From: Cordilura impudica
Lineage: Eukaryota; Arthropoda; Insecta; Diptera; Scathophagidae
Reading direction: 5' to 3'
Length of the DNA stretch: 64,000 nucleotides
Assembly (NCBI GenBank): GCA_963682025.1
Contig: OY821517.1
Coordinates: forward strand, 298,805,344 to 298,869,343
In this document: in pieces, positions 46,155-57,138 of the stretch
Numbering within the stretch: position 1 is the stretch's first letter
Layout of the letters: every line of letters begins with the position of its first letter
Notes under the pieces: model-generated
The model's database searches: none
Seen by the model: only the letters and a program-made list of their open reading frames with translations
Told to the model about the DNA's origin: nothing
Made by a program: the position numbers and the translations under genes

Positions 46155-46319
46155 CTATTTCATATCTGCAGCCAAAAAAATTAAGAAAAATGGCACTCAG
46201 ATTTGGTTTATGTCTTTTTTCTATATCCAGTTAGTTGGACCTAAGAGATAGGGTCTCTAAACACATGGTATAGGGTATCATATAGTATCTGTCTAGACCG
46301 TCTATAATTTACTTACTTG

Positions 46320-47185
46320 TTTTTAAAACGTTTTTTTCCCACATCTGTATGAAATGTTTTAATAAATAAGAAAGATTCAAAATAAAAATCCTTATTTTCA
46401 TATCAAAATCAGAATCATTGCGCTAATGTTCAGCATATTTGTTTTGCAAAAATTAGCAAATTTGACAGCAAAAAATGATAAATTTTTCTGTAGTAATAGC
46501 AAGACTATTAGATAATTTTACTAACGTTTTTTTAAGTGAAAATATTCTTTGAGTGTAAAAAAATTTGCAAATTTGAGCGCAAAAAGCTTTTAATTTTTCA
46601 GCAAAATTTCCAGTTGATTTTACTTTCTTTTTGAGTGTACAAATTTTTTGGAGTATAAACATTAAAAAAAAATCCCATTATTTCAAAAAATGCTTGTAAT
46701 TAGTATTTTAATCCAAATATGACATTTTTTAATAAAAAAAAAAATAAAAAACCCATATTTGACGCTAAAAGTTAAAAAAAAATTAAAAGTTCAATTTTGA
46801 CCTAGAATTTCTCAAAAAGTACTTAATCAATTGTAATGAAATTAAAACACACTCAAGTTCAACTAAATATCTACCCACTAGAAAAAGAATTACTAAAATA
46901 ATAAATATTTGTATTTTCTTCGACCTGAGGCCAAGCCAAGTTGGCCTCAAGCTCAATAAATGTATAAATTACTAAAATATTTTGATCGGCTCAAAAGTTA
47001 CAGAATTTTGGCCAATGAAAAACAATTTTTAACCACTGAGTGCCGGTATTATTATAAAGTTTTTTTTTAATTCAACAGAACGCTACAAAAGAATGTCAAT
47101 AGGGTCCTTTAAGAACTTGATCTTCAATATTCCTTGAAAATTTCAATAAATTTTTCAAAAAATTTTAGGTTTATAATCTTGTATG
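46320..47185. other. AT-rich spacer, no gene recognised
   Basis: Nothing beyond homopolymer-rich AT sequence. Confidence 0.5.
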
Positions 47186-47930
47186 ACTATAGTCGGCTTT
47201 GAATGACTATGCGATACCCTATACCGCAAATTTCGAGAAAGATTCTTAAGTCCAACTGTATTAAGCTCAAAATTAGATACAAAAATGGACATGGACCAAA
47301 TTTATGAATTTGTGGCCTGCAGATATGAAAAAGTTTATATTGGGTGGAATATATTTTGAAGAAAAGCTTTAGTCGCCAATCGGTGAAAATATGTGCGTGT
47401 TCGGTCCTAGACCTCATACAAATGACCTCTATGAGACCGACTTACACTGTTCTAATATCAGAGTTATCTTATAGATCTTGTTCAAATTTCGTTTTGATAT
47501 ATTTATTATACTTAGGGCCATTTTTATTCATAAAGTTGCTTTCCGTCCTTCAATTAATTCTATAAAAAAAAAACAAAAATATTGCATAGATTTTTCTTAA
47601 ATTTATATTTTATATGTTTTTGAGAAAAATAAGGAACTTTAGGTGTGCGCTTCTGGTCTGAACAGGAGACGCAACCGCACTAAACCACACAATCTACTGG
47701 TCCTTAGACAATCAGGTGTACTACAGAATAATGAATTCAATCATTAATACCAACTTAATCTTAAGAAAAACCTACGAGCTAGTTCCTGCAGAGACTGGTT
47801 GTTGTATTAGTTAGGCATAAAGTTTAATTATAAAATGCTTCAATAAAGACAAAAATATATTAATATGGTCATGATCGGTCCATTTTTCGACCTAGCATAT
47901 ATCATCCAATATGAACTTTTTCATTTCATT
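47186..47930. mobile_element. Rearranged DINE-1-like fragments with a 210-bp insert
   Basis: At 47186-47345 the 3' end of a subtype-2 DINE is in minus orientation (GACTATGCGATACCCTATAC). From about 47350 DINE text runs in plus orientation (GACCTCATACAAATGACCTC, CTATAAAAAAAAAACAAAAA). About 210 bp of unrelated sequence (about 47642-47850, with an AATAAA near its end) splits it, and DINE resumes with GGTCATGATCGGTCCATTTT. This looks like two joined or inverted copies. Confidence 0.65.
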
Positions 47931-47934
47931 TAGC

Positions 47935-48468
47935 CGAGACCGCATCATACTTCCACCACTTCATATTAAACTCGGCATAATGAAACAGCTTGCGAAGGCG
48001 GTTGACAAAAGTGGCGAATGTTTTAATGTCCTTTCACGTAAGTTTCCAGGATTGAGTACAGCAAAATTGAAAGCTGGTATTTTTGATCGGCCACAGATTA
48101 TGCAACTTGCGAAAGATCCTAATTTTGTCCAATCAATGACTGAAGTCGAATCCAAAGCTAGGAATTCATTTGTTTTGGTTATGAGTAATTTCCTAGGCAA
48201 AAGTAAATCTAGCGACCATGTCGAGCTTGTTGAGTGCATGCTATCGAACTTACAAGAGCAAGGGTGCAACATGAGCATAAAAATCAACTTCCTGTACTCG
48301 TATTTAGACCAGTTTCCACAAAATCTGGGCGAAAGATTTCAACAGGATCTTCGGACAATGGAAGAGCGTTATCAGGGGCGGTGGAGCTCACATATGATGG
48401 CAGAGTTTGGAACTAAAGTCGTTCATTCAAGGAAATCTTATAAAAGATCATTTGCTAGTGCTCAATAG
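47935..48468 (+). pseudogene. CFLCLWDS-family protein, C-terminal half
   Basis: The frame reads RIILPPLHIKLGIMKQLAKA, then KAGIFDRPQIMQLAKDPNFV, ARNSFVLVMSNFLGKSKSSD, INFLYSYLDQFPQNLGERFQ and ERYQGRWSSHMMAEF before a stop at 48468. It aligns with the relic at about 2085-2539 (FLPPLHSKLG, SFLGNNKSEN, HSHLDFF). The N-terminal part with the CFLCLW motif is missing and the first residues of the open frame come from the neighbouring DINE. The block of about 178 codons is uninterrupted. I do not know its function. Confidence 0.7.
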
Positions 48469-48659
48469 AAATTTTGTTAACATAATGTATTATAATAAAA
48501 CTGTATAAATATCTCAAGAATTAAAGCTATTAGCAATCTCCCAGTATTTTTTTTTTCATAGTCAGGACCATAGAAATACCCAATCACAGAAAAAAATAGA
48601 GGAGCAGGACTTATGACGACCAGCGTAATATTGTTATAACTCTACCCAGGTAAATGGTT

Positions 48660-48825
48660 TATTTTGTGAATGTACGTGATTTCAACAGACAGGCGGACAG
48701 ACGGACGTCGCTATATCGGCTCGAGTTGTTATAAGGATCAAGAATATAAATACTTTTTGGGTCGCGTTACAAACGGAATGACAAACTGATAAATACTCTC
48801 TGCACAGTAGTGTGGAGGGTATAAA
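48660..48825 (-). mobile_element. DINE-1-like 5' end, subtype 1
   Basis: On the minus strand it reads TTTTTATACCCTCCAC, GTTTGTCATTCCGTTTGTAA, ATCCTTATAACAACTCGAGC and the CGTCCGTCTGTCCGCCTGTC block, matching the 5' ends at 9173 and 49881. It breaks off after about 165 bp. Confidence 0.8.
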
Positions 48826-48916
48826 AATGTTTGAAATTCGTTAACATTATAAAGAAAACTTATAAAATTAAAGTCTTAAATTTTCGAAATTCTAATTTGC
48901 ATTCATGAAAATAAAA

Positions 48917-49081
48917 ATATGTGACCTTCTCCGAGAAAACGGACCTAGTGTGTGAAAATTAAGTTTTGAGAAAAAAACACATTTAAAGTTTTTACACCCT
49001 TTTAGGTACCAGAATCCACCGTTTTTGGCACAACCCGTTTTTTGACACACTATGTCCCTTTTCTCGGAGAAGGTCACATAT
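48917..49081. mobile_element. Hairpin MITE (165 bp)
   Basis: ATATGTGACCTTCTCCGAGA, continuing AAACGGACCTAGTGTGTGAAAA, is mirrored at the right end with a few mismatches. The arms are about 42 bp. It is non-coding. Confidence 0.8.
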
Positions 49082-49363
49082 CCTGTATTTTATGTGCCGG
49101 GTTTGCACCATCGAACACAAAACTAAATAAGAACTTCGAGTATCACATGGGAGTTTTTATATAAAATTCATTCTCCTATGTATTACTATATGGAGTGAAA
49201 AGTGCGTGACCTCACATAGAGATGCCGTGACAAGTGTAATTTTTTCAGTTTATTCAATAGGACCAACTGTTAGAAAATTTGTATCAAAATTTCATAACAT
49301 TTTATTAATCAGAAAAAAAGTTATCGATATAAAAATGATGCCGCTTTTAAAGTTTGAGAAAAA
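49082..49363. other. Spacer before the mariner relic
   Basis: No gene recognised. The left end of the mariner was not identified. Confidence 0.4.
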
Positions 49364-50387
49364 ATGGATTGCAAAGGGTTTCGTGTTTTGATTAAACATT
49401 GTGTTTTTGGTAGGAAAAAAGACTGTCCAACCCAAAAAATGGATTGATAAACATTATGGTCAATCTTTGCCGTCATATTCAATGATCAAAAAGTGGTATT
49501 CCGAAATTGAGCCGTACGAGCACCAATTATGCCGATTATGCTTGTCGTCCAAGTGAGGCAGTTAGCGAAGAAAACGTAAGAAAAGTGCAACAGGTTGTAT
49601 TGGATGATCGAAAAATTAAAGTGAGTGAGATTGCTGACATCATGAACATATCAACAGAGCAAGTTCGGCATATATTACATGCTTTCTGCTAGAAGGGTAC
49701 GATTTTTAACCCTTTCGACCCCAACCAACTTTTTTCCTGTTGCTCGAATTTTTTTACTTTTAATCGTGTTGTAGTCATCCAACTAGTGTCTGGCTAAAAT
49801 TTTAAGTCGCCACGCCTATTCGTTTGGGCGGTAGAGAAAGTTGCTTGTGAGCAACGTTGGGCAATAGTGGTATATAAAACTTTTTATACCCTCCACACCT
49901 CAGTGGCAGAGGGTATATATATGTTTGTCATTCCGTTTGTAACGCATCGAAATAAATTCCTGAGACCCCAAAAAAATATATTTTCTTGATCCTTACAACA
50001 AGAGAAGTTGATTTACCGATGACCGTCTGTCCGTCTGTCCGTCTGTCTGTGGAAATCACGATCACGCCATCAATATCTAAGCTAGACCGTTCGTTTTTGT
50101 ATAAAATCGTTTATTAATATCCCAAAGGAGTTGCTATTTAAAATCGTCAAAATCGGTCAAAGGGTTCACGAGCTATGAATGAAAATTTGAAAAAACTCTT
50201 GAAAAAATAAAATTTTTCAGTGTTTTTGTTGTTTTTCTTAAGATATGTTGTGTATGTTGTAATTTTTCGTATTGTTGAAGTCATTACAGTTGTGTGTATA
50301 TTAATACTGCACGTGTCACATTGGCCTTAGCAAGTTTTACCACATATTTTTTTATCATTAAAATTAAATATTAAAAATTAATAAAAA

Positions 50388-50719
50388 TAAAAAATGGAAA
50401 ATGAAAAATGGAAAATGAAAAATGGAAAATGGAAAATAAAAACTTAAAATGAAATATGAAAAATGGAAAATAAAAAATGGAATATGGAAAATGAAAAATG
50501 AAAAATGGAAAATGGAAAACGGAAAACGAAAAATTAAAAATGGAAAATTAAAAATGAAAAATGAAAATTGGAAAATGGAAAATGGAAAATGAAAAATGAA
50601 AAATTGAAAATTGAAAACCGAAAATGAAAAATGGAAAATGAATAATGAAAAGTGGAAAATGAAAAATTAAAAATGGAAAATGAGAAATGAAAAATGGAAA
50701 ATGAAAAATGAAAAATGAG

Positions 50720-50752
<33 letters not shown>

Positions 50753-52552
50753 AAAAATGAAAATTGAAAATTGAAAATTGAAAAATGCAAAATGAAAAAT
50801 TAAAAATAAAAAATGGAAAATAAAAAATGAAAAACGAAAAATGAAAAATGCAAAATGGAAAATGAAAAACTAAAAATGCAATATGAAAAATGGAAAATGA
50901 GAAATGAAAAAATTAAAAATGGAATATGGAAAATGGAAAATGAAAAATGAAAAATGAAAAAATGAAAAACGAAAAATTAAAAATGGAAAATTAAAAATGA
51001 AAAATGAAAATTGGAAAATGAAAAATGGAAAACGGAAGACGGAAAACGAAAAATTAAAAATGGAAAATGGAAAATTAAAAATGAAAATTGGAGAATGGGG
51101 AATGATAAATGGAAAATGGAAAATGCAAAATCAAAAATGAAAAATGGAAAATTGAAAGTGAAAAATGGAAAATGAAAAATTTAAAATTAAAAATGGCAAA
51201 TTGAAAATGAAAAATTAAAAATTAAAAATTAAAAATTAAAAATTAAAAATTAAAATTAAAAATTAAAAATTAAAAATTAAAAATTAAAAATTAAAAATTA
51301 AAAATTAAAAATTAAAAATTAAAAATTAAAAATTAAAAATTAAAAATTAAAAATTAAAAATTAAAAATTAAAAATTAAAAATTAAAAATTAAAAATTAAA
51401 AATTAAAAATTAAAAATTAAAAATTAAAAATTAAAAATTAAAAATTAAAAATTAAAAATTAAAAATTAAAAATTAAAAATTAAAAATTAAAAATTAAAAA
51501 TTAAAAATTAAAAATTAAAAATTAAAAATTAAAAATTAAAAATTAAAAATTAAAAATTAAAAATTAAAAATTAAAAATTAAAAATTAAAAATTAAAAATT
51601 AAAAATTAAAAATTAAAAATTAAAAATTAAAAATTAAAAATTAAAAATTAAAAATTAAAAATTAAAAATTAAAAATTAAAAATTAAAAATTAAAAATTAA
51701 AAATTAAAAATTAAAAATTAAAAATTAAAAATTAAAAATTAAAAATTAAAAATTAAAAATTAAAAATTAAAAATTAAAAATTAAAAATTAAAAATTAAAA
51801 ATTAAAAATTAAAAATTAAAAATTAAAAATTAAAAATTAAAAATTAAAAATTAAAAATTAAAAATTAAAAATTAAAAATTAAAAATTAAAAATTAAAAAT
51901 TAAAAATTAAAAATTAAAAATTAAAAATTAAAAATTAAAAATTAAAAATTAAAAATTAAAAATTAAAAATTAAAAATTAAAAATTAAAAATTAAAAATTA
52001 AAAATTAAAAATTAAAAATTAAAAATTAAAAATTAAAAATTAAAAATTAAAAATTAAAAATTAAAAATTAAAAATTAAAAATTAAAAATTAAAAATTAAA
52101 AATTAAAAATTAAAAATTAAAAATTAAAAATTAAAAATTAAAAATTAAAAATTAAAAATTAAAAATTAAAAATTAAAAATTAAAAATTAAAAATTAAAAA
52201 TTAAAAATTAAAAATTAAAAATTAAAAATTAAAAATTAAAAATGAAAAATGGAAAGTGGAATATGGAAAATGAAAATATAAAAATGAAAAATGGAAAATA
52301 GAAAATGAAAATGAAAAATGGAAAACAGAAAATGAAAAATTAAAAATAGAAACCAGAAAATGAAAAATGAAAAATGAAAAATTAAAAATTGAAAATGGAA
52401 AATGGAAATTGAAAAATGAAAAATCGAAAATGGAAAATGAAAAATGGAAACTGAGAAATTAAAAGTGAAAAACTAAAAATAAAAAACGAAAGATGAAAAT
52501 TGAAAAGTGAAAAATGGAAAATGATAAAAAAAAAACGAAAATTGAAAATGAA
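50388..52552. repeat. Heptamer satellite array, about 2.2 kb
   Basis: The whole stretch has a 7-bp period. The core at about 51209-52242 is (AAAAATT)n, nearly perfect for about 147 units with one 6-bp slip near 51250. The flanks (50388-51208 and 52243-52552) are degenerate AAAATGG, AAAATGA and AAAATTA units. Such a homogeneous centre with degenerate edges fits slippage or unequal exchange. The periodic open frames on the minus strand (FHF/FFI patterns) come only from the repeat. Confidence 0.95.
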
Positions 52553-52572
52553 AAGGGTGGAGGGTATCAAAG

Positions 52573-52589
52573 ATTCGGCCCAGCCGAAT
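52573..52589 (+). other. 3'-terminal hairpin of the satellite-bearing DINE
   Basis: ATTCGGC-CCA-GCCGAAT forms a perfect 7-bp stem with a 3-nt loop, 16 bp before the CTTG end. Only the loop differs from the copy at 6138-6154. Confidence 0.85.
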
Positions 52590-52879
52590 TTAACACTCTT
52601 ACTTGTTTTTAATGAGATCAGTATAAAGTTTTATTCAATTATTTATAAAAATTAAATGTGATAGGACATAAAACTGTTTTTATTGTTGTTGCAGAAAAGA
52701 TGGACCTTACACTTGAGACATTTTGACATTTGAGTTCCTGTCTGGCACAATCTAATTCACTTTATCATATCGTTTTACATCTGAAGGGTTCGCTGAAACT
52801 TATATTTTTTGCTGCTTTGCGAAGACTCGAAGAGATAACGGTTTATTGATTTCCACATACGATGGTCGACCGCTTTTTC

Positions 52880-53885
52880 TTTGTATAGAATTCATAGAAG
52901 TGGAAGTATATTACAAAAGATCACTAGCAATTTCCAGTTGAAATTGTATTAGCGGAATATATTTCTTGTTGGTTTGGAGCAGAGAAAGATATTTTCTATA
53001 AAGCGGCCACGCATTTGTAACGGATGTTCCTAGACACCAATAGAAGATTCTTATGTACCACTTTCTTGAGCGGTTGTTAATCTTGTACAGCTCCATAAGC
53101 ATATCTGCTGGGTCAATCGCAGGCCTGGGAACATCTATATAAGCTTTTTCTTTTGGGTTCCAACGGTTGCAAAAGTCAGCAGGTTGATGTCTATATACAA
53201 AGATGCTAGTAGAACTGGTTTGTTGTCAAACCACTTTAGACATACTAGGTTTACATCTCACATCATAAGATCCTCTTCCTCTCTTATCCTTTTTTTACGT
53301 ACGTGTCCGGTTTTTACGTACAGTCGCTGTTGCAAAAATGACCATTTCCTTCAAAGAAAAGGAAGACTTACAGACGTAAACCAGTTGTCGAAATGAAGTT
53401 TATAGTTCTTGCGAGTGGGAAGATTCTGTGCCAGATAAAGGACTACATCCGAAGATATACCTAATCCATATGACGGGCAGGTGCCTTCGCCAACATACAA
53501 TGTGAAATCCTATACCATTCCAGAAATTCCATCACGAGTAAACATTTGTGGTTTGGCTGGGTTATGTAAGCTGACCGACCTATAACCAAAAGTGAAAGCA
53601 AGAATTTATAAATATACAAACTTTTATTCATATATACCTTTTAATGCCAATATCTGCTCATCAACACGTCTTTGGATCAATTTTTTCAAAGCAAGTAATA
53701 ACAGCGCATTCTTCCGCAATTATATTGTCAAGAAGACCGATCTCTATGATTTCTCCTCTTTCTACGATCCATTCCCAATACCTATCTAACAATGCAGAAA
53801 TGTCACCCACCTCATATCCACTCTCCTCGTCACTAGAGGCATCCCAATCGAAGTTCAATGTTCTTTCAATGTCTTCGTTTGTCAA
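52880..53885 (-). pseudogene. piggyBac transposase, decayed (P1)
   Basis: On the minus strand an acidic N-terminus (53885-53661: NFDWDASSDEESGYEVGDIS) is followed by NWFTSVSLPF and WFDNKPVLLASLYID in shifting frames near 53390-53180. The last open block (53102-52911) reads MLMELYKINNRSRKWYIRIF and NAWPLYRKYLSL, the conserved region after the third catalytic D. The central part with the first two acidic residues is largely lost. It is not closely similar to P2. Confidence 0.82.
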
Positions 53886-55060
53886 GTCTTTCTCTTGGTA
53901 AGTAAATAGATTAAATACTTAAATTGCGCAAGGCTGCTCACAAGCAACTTGCTAACTTTGAAAATTACTCACCTGATGTTTGCTTACAAAAGAGTAATTT
54001 AACTTTGATAAATATTTTACTTGAAATTTACTAAAAAAATATTTCATAAACACTTTTCTAATTTATGTCTTTATTTTAAATGAAGATCACATGTACAAAA
54101 ACCTCTTTCGAAATTCGCAAAAATTTTTTACTGGACATACGCACTTTCTAATGAAAATAACTTTGCTAATTGATTGACAAATGATTTGTTTTTTGATCAA
54201 ACTTAATGTATACAAATATATGTAGCTTCCATTATCAATACGGTTCAGTAAAAAAATACTAAAAACAGCGCTTACCGTTAGTCGCCAAACATATGAAATT
54301 GCTCACAAGCAACGTTGGGGTCGAAAGGGTTAACAGTTGAATAAAAACTGAAACGTGTTCATGATTCAAAGTCTTTTTTTTTAGAGATGTTTGAAGTAAA
54401 TTGAACTGAATTTTACGTCGATTTATAACAATGGATAAGACATGGATTTATTATTACACACCGGAGTCCAGTCTGCGTAGTGGTTACGAGCGTACGAAAG
54501 CCGACCAAAGCGGTCAAAGACTCAACAATGGGCTGGAAAGGTGAGGAATAAAATTGATTTCAAATCCTAGAAACTATTTTTTCATTGTTAGACCACGCAC
54601 TTATCTTATCTTACATTGGATAGGCCATGCAAATGCCTTTCTTATGATGTCCAATTTGTACACGGTTTCTGATTTTTTTTTTTTTTACTTTTTTACCCTC
54701 TAAATATGAGATTGGGCAGTTGAAAAAAGATACAGGTCACTTATTTTTTTTCTAGTTCTGCATTTGCCACCCGATGAATTTCATGTAAAAATCGAGATGC
54801 ATTGAACCCGACCCCCTCAGATATCGATGAAGTTTTGTTCATAGCTAAATTTGATCACTACAAACAAACCCTCATTTTTAGAAATGACTGTTTTGCGACT
54901 TTTTGGGCGTGGCACAGTGGGAAAGTTTTCGAAAAAACGCGAAAATGGTCGAAAAGTGCTCCATTTAAAATGCAATAACTCAAAATCGGCTGAACCGATT
55001 TCCATGATCTTGGTATCATTAAAAAGATATTTTAACAGGCTTTATGACACGTTTGAAAAT

Positions 55061-55140
55061 ACACTGTAAAAAATTTTATAACAAAAAGAAAATTTTAAAT
55101 AACGAAAAAACCAAAAAGATCAAGGGATTTTTTACAGTGT
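55061..55140. mobile_element. 80-bp palindromic MITE in the left arm
   Basis: ACACTGTAAAAAATTTTATA at the left is mirrored by GGGATTTTTTACAGTGT at the right. The same 80-bp unit is in the right arm at 57059-57138, in the position expected from the mirror symmetry. Confidence 0.75.
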
Positions 55141-55522
55141 ATTATTTTTTTAGAAAGGTTTATCCTTCACCTATACCATATCCAAAAAGTAAAATGGGTT
55201 CTTTTTTAGTTTTTTTTATATAATTTTTTAAGTAGTGTCACTTCTAGTAATACGTACCGAAAGTTTTTGAAATAATTCGAATAACAGCGAAAATATCAGC
55301 TCACATTCTTACACATTTACAAAATAGTTCAACAATTCTAACATTTTTTAAATGTTTACAAATAAAAAACCATCAACAATTGTTTATATTATTTGCCAAA
55401 TGATTCTCGGTTGGTGGTAACCGTTTCCAGAACACATCTAATCATTGTATTCCACTTTTTGTATATTATTTCTTCAGTTTGGTTATTTTCAAAATGTTTT
55501 AGCATATGCGTTTTTAGATTAT

Positions 55523-56708
55523 TTAAATTTTTGAAGCAGTGCCCACACATTGAAACGCACACTCGCTTTTTTGTATGTCACCATTACAATCAACGAATTT
55601 GAGAACATCTTTGTAGTCGGTAAATGTGCATTCTCCTTCAAAACAAAATGATTTTAAGCGACTTTTTTCAAACATCAATTTCATATTCTGATGCAATGTG
55701 CATACACAGATATTTTGCTGGTTTCCAACTCCAAGTTTCATACAATTTTTTGGCCTTAACATTGTAAATTTTGTAAAACCAACTTTGGCCAAGTGATGTT
55801 TTTTTTTTAAATTCGTAGTAAGATTCGCGTGGTGAAGATAACATCAGTCTTTTTTGAACTTTTTCACGTAAGTTTCCTTGTTTAATAGTAATTGAATCTT
55901 GCGATCCTGGCATCATTCGGCTAATTTCATCATCTTCATAAAATAATTTGACTGTGCTTAGAGTTTCGGTTGGTAAACTACGTCTGCTCATTTTTAAAAG
56001 ATTGATATCTGCAAACTTCGTTTTATTCCTTTGGATATCTTTACTTTTTTTGATACAATCGTGAGATATATCATCCCCAAAACGATCTTTAATTTCTGCG
56101 TGACTCATATTGATTGGTAAGAGAGATAAAAGTTTTTGCTTTTCCAAAAGATTTGAGCTGTTCTCTATTTGATATTTGATGTTTTGCAAAATTTCTTCGT
56201 AAATGGCTTTGACGTTTTCAAGTTGCGCTGACAAATCAGATAATGGATCAGCTCCAAGTGAATCTGCTATATTTTCCAAAATTTGCACTGATTTTCTATT
56301 TCTGTATGCATCTCGTTTGATATATTTCCTTTTAAGAGGCGTCATTTGGTTTGGTAGATGCGGAATAATGTGATCATTTATATTTTCAATGAGTTCGCTG
56401 CTTTCGATGTTTGCATTACGGCTGGTACAAGTTGGAAGTTCATTCAATTCTTCGCTAATTTCATCGCTGGGCGTTATTGGTAAATAATTTGAGACTTCAA
56501 TCTGCTCCACGTTGGATTCATTACGACTGCGCGCTTTTCTCAGTGTATTCCGGCAAGTTTCGCAAATACGGCTACAATGAATGTTGGCGACAGCTGGAAA
56601 ATACTCAATTATATTTGCAGCCTCGTTCTCACTTATTTTACGAAGCGAAGCGCAACACTTATTAGATATTTTTATGCATCTGTACTTATTGTTTGAATTC
56701 ATATTCAC
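55523..56708 (-). pseudogene. Unnamed transposase-like protein, N-terminal half, copy ii
   Basis: The frame starts MNMNSNNKYRCIKISNKCCA at 56708, followed by a Cys-rich finger-like region (C-x2-C in CSRICETCRNTL). A long middle contains LLEKQKLLSLLPINMSHAEI and KLFYEDDEISRMMPGSQDSI. Near 55800, in a T-rich run, the frame shifts and continues KVGFTKFTMLRPKNCMKLGV and ICVCTLHQNMKLMFEKSRLK to 55523. The latter aligns with IGFTKLTQMRPKNCV and VCVCIYHENVKLML of the copy at 62.7 kb. The acidic core present there is missing here. The role is inferred as transposase-like. Confidence 0.7.
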
Positions 56709-57058
56709 TCAAATTTTTAAAATATATGCGTAAAAATTGTAATGGGATATCTTGGGTTCTCGAAACTGTTTATAATTACGAATTTCGGTACGTTGCACTT
56801 TTAAAATATGGACTTGTAATTTTCGCGTTCGTCGACACTTGTTGAATGAGTAAAATCGATCAATGCAATGCGAATAAAAGTGAATTGAGTTGGCAAATCA
56901 TGTGTTGTACTGTGTTATTTTACCTGTAAATATAAAATATAAGGGCAATTACTAGAAGTGACACTACTTAAAAAATTATATAAAAAAAACTAAAAAAGAA
57001 CCCATTTTACATTTTGGATATGGTATAGGTGAAGGATAAACCTTTCTAAAAAAATAAT

Positions 57059-57138
57059 ACACTGTAAAAAAACCCTTGATCTTTTTGTTTTTTTCGTTAT
57101 TTAAAATTTTCTTTTTGGTATAAAATTTTTTACAGTGT
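57059..57138. mobile_element. 80-bp palindromic MITE in the right arm
   Basis: This is the mirror partner of 55061-55140. The ends ACACTGTAAAAAA and TTTTTTACAGTGT are conserved. Confidence 0.75.

Larger units (their letters stand above)
43868..46319 (+). mobile_element. DINE-1-like element, subtype 2, carrying two insertions
   Basis: It runs from AAGTATACCGATCGAATC through the CCGTCCGTCCGTCTGTGT block (43915-43935) and CGCAAATATGAATATATTTT. It resumes after a LINE fragment at about 44663 (CGGCCATAGGATGAACGC), runs to 45080, resumes after a MULE at 46155, and ends with GGGTATC, a degraded GTCTAGACCGTCTAT hairpin and CTTACTTG at 46319. Without the inserts it is about 0.7 kb. It lies head-to-head with the copy at 43047-43820. 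Confidence 0.85.
49881..52605 (+). mobile_element. DINE-1-like Helentron, subtype 1, with satellite core
   Basis: It opens TTTTTATACCCTCCACACC, then TTTGTCATTCCGTTTGTAAC, TTGATCCTTACAACAAG and the CCGTCTGTCCGTCTGTCCGT block near 50023-50045. It ends GGAGGGTATCAAAGATT, hairpin, AACACTCTTACTTG before TTTTT. Both ends match the copy at 6122-9173, but the interior (50388-52552) is a 7-bp tandem array instead of unique AT-rich DNA. It lies in the 3' region of piggyBac P1. Confidence 0.83.
49710..54329 (-). mobile_element. piggyBac element P1 containing a DINE
   Basis: TTAA at 49706-49709 and 54330-54333 flanks the ends CCCTTTCGACCCCAAC and GTTGGGGTCGAAAGGG, a perfect 16-bp inverted pair. Subterminal TTGCTTGTGAGCAACGTTGG is also mirrored as CTCACAAGCAACGTTGG. 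A decayed transposase lies on the minus strand at 52880-53885. Without the 2.7-kb DINE it is about 1.9 kb. Confidence 0.93.
49364..54600 (+). pseudogene. Mariner transposase split by a 4.6-kb piggyBac nest
   Basis: The N-terminal part (49364-49705) reads MDCKGFRVLIKHCVLVGKKT, PSYSMIKKWYSEI and, after a shift, VLDDRKIKVSEIADIMNIS, the mariner DNA-binding domain. The frame then meets TTAA. On the far side (54330 onward) it resumes FLTVE-stop-KLKRVHDSKSF and reaches TMDKTWIYYYTPESS near 54430-54475, the region of the first catalytic D in mariners (xDETWIHHYTPE). Dropping the insert and one TTAA gives a continuous mariner order. The C-terminal half is not found after 54600. Other stops show that it was already decaying. 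Confidence 0.85.

Noticed and set aside
50548..50790. Periodic minus-strand open frame (FHF/FFI pattern), and the similar one at 52382-52570
   Set aside because: A 7-bp repeat without stops in one frame gives a 7-residue periodic translation automatically. This is satellite DNA, not a protein.
54817..55069. Open frames on both strands repeated at 57143-57395
   Set aside because: They are the same sequence in the two inverted arms of the long-TIR element and contain no recognisable domain.
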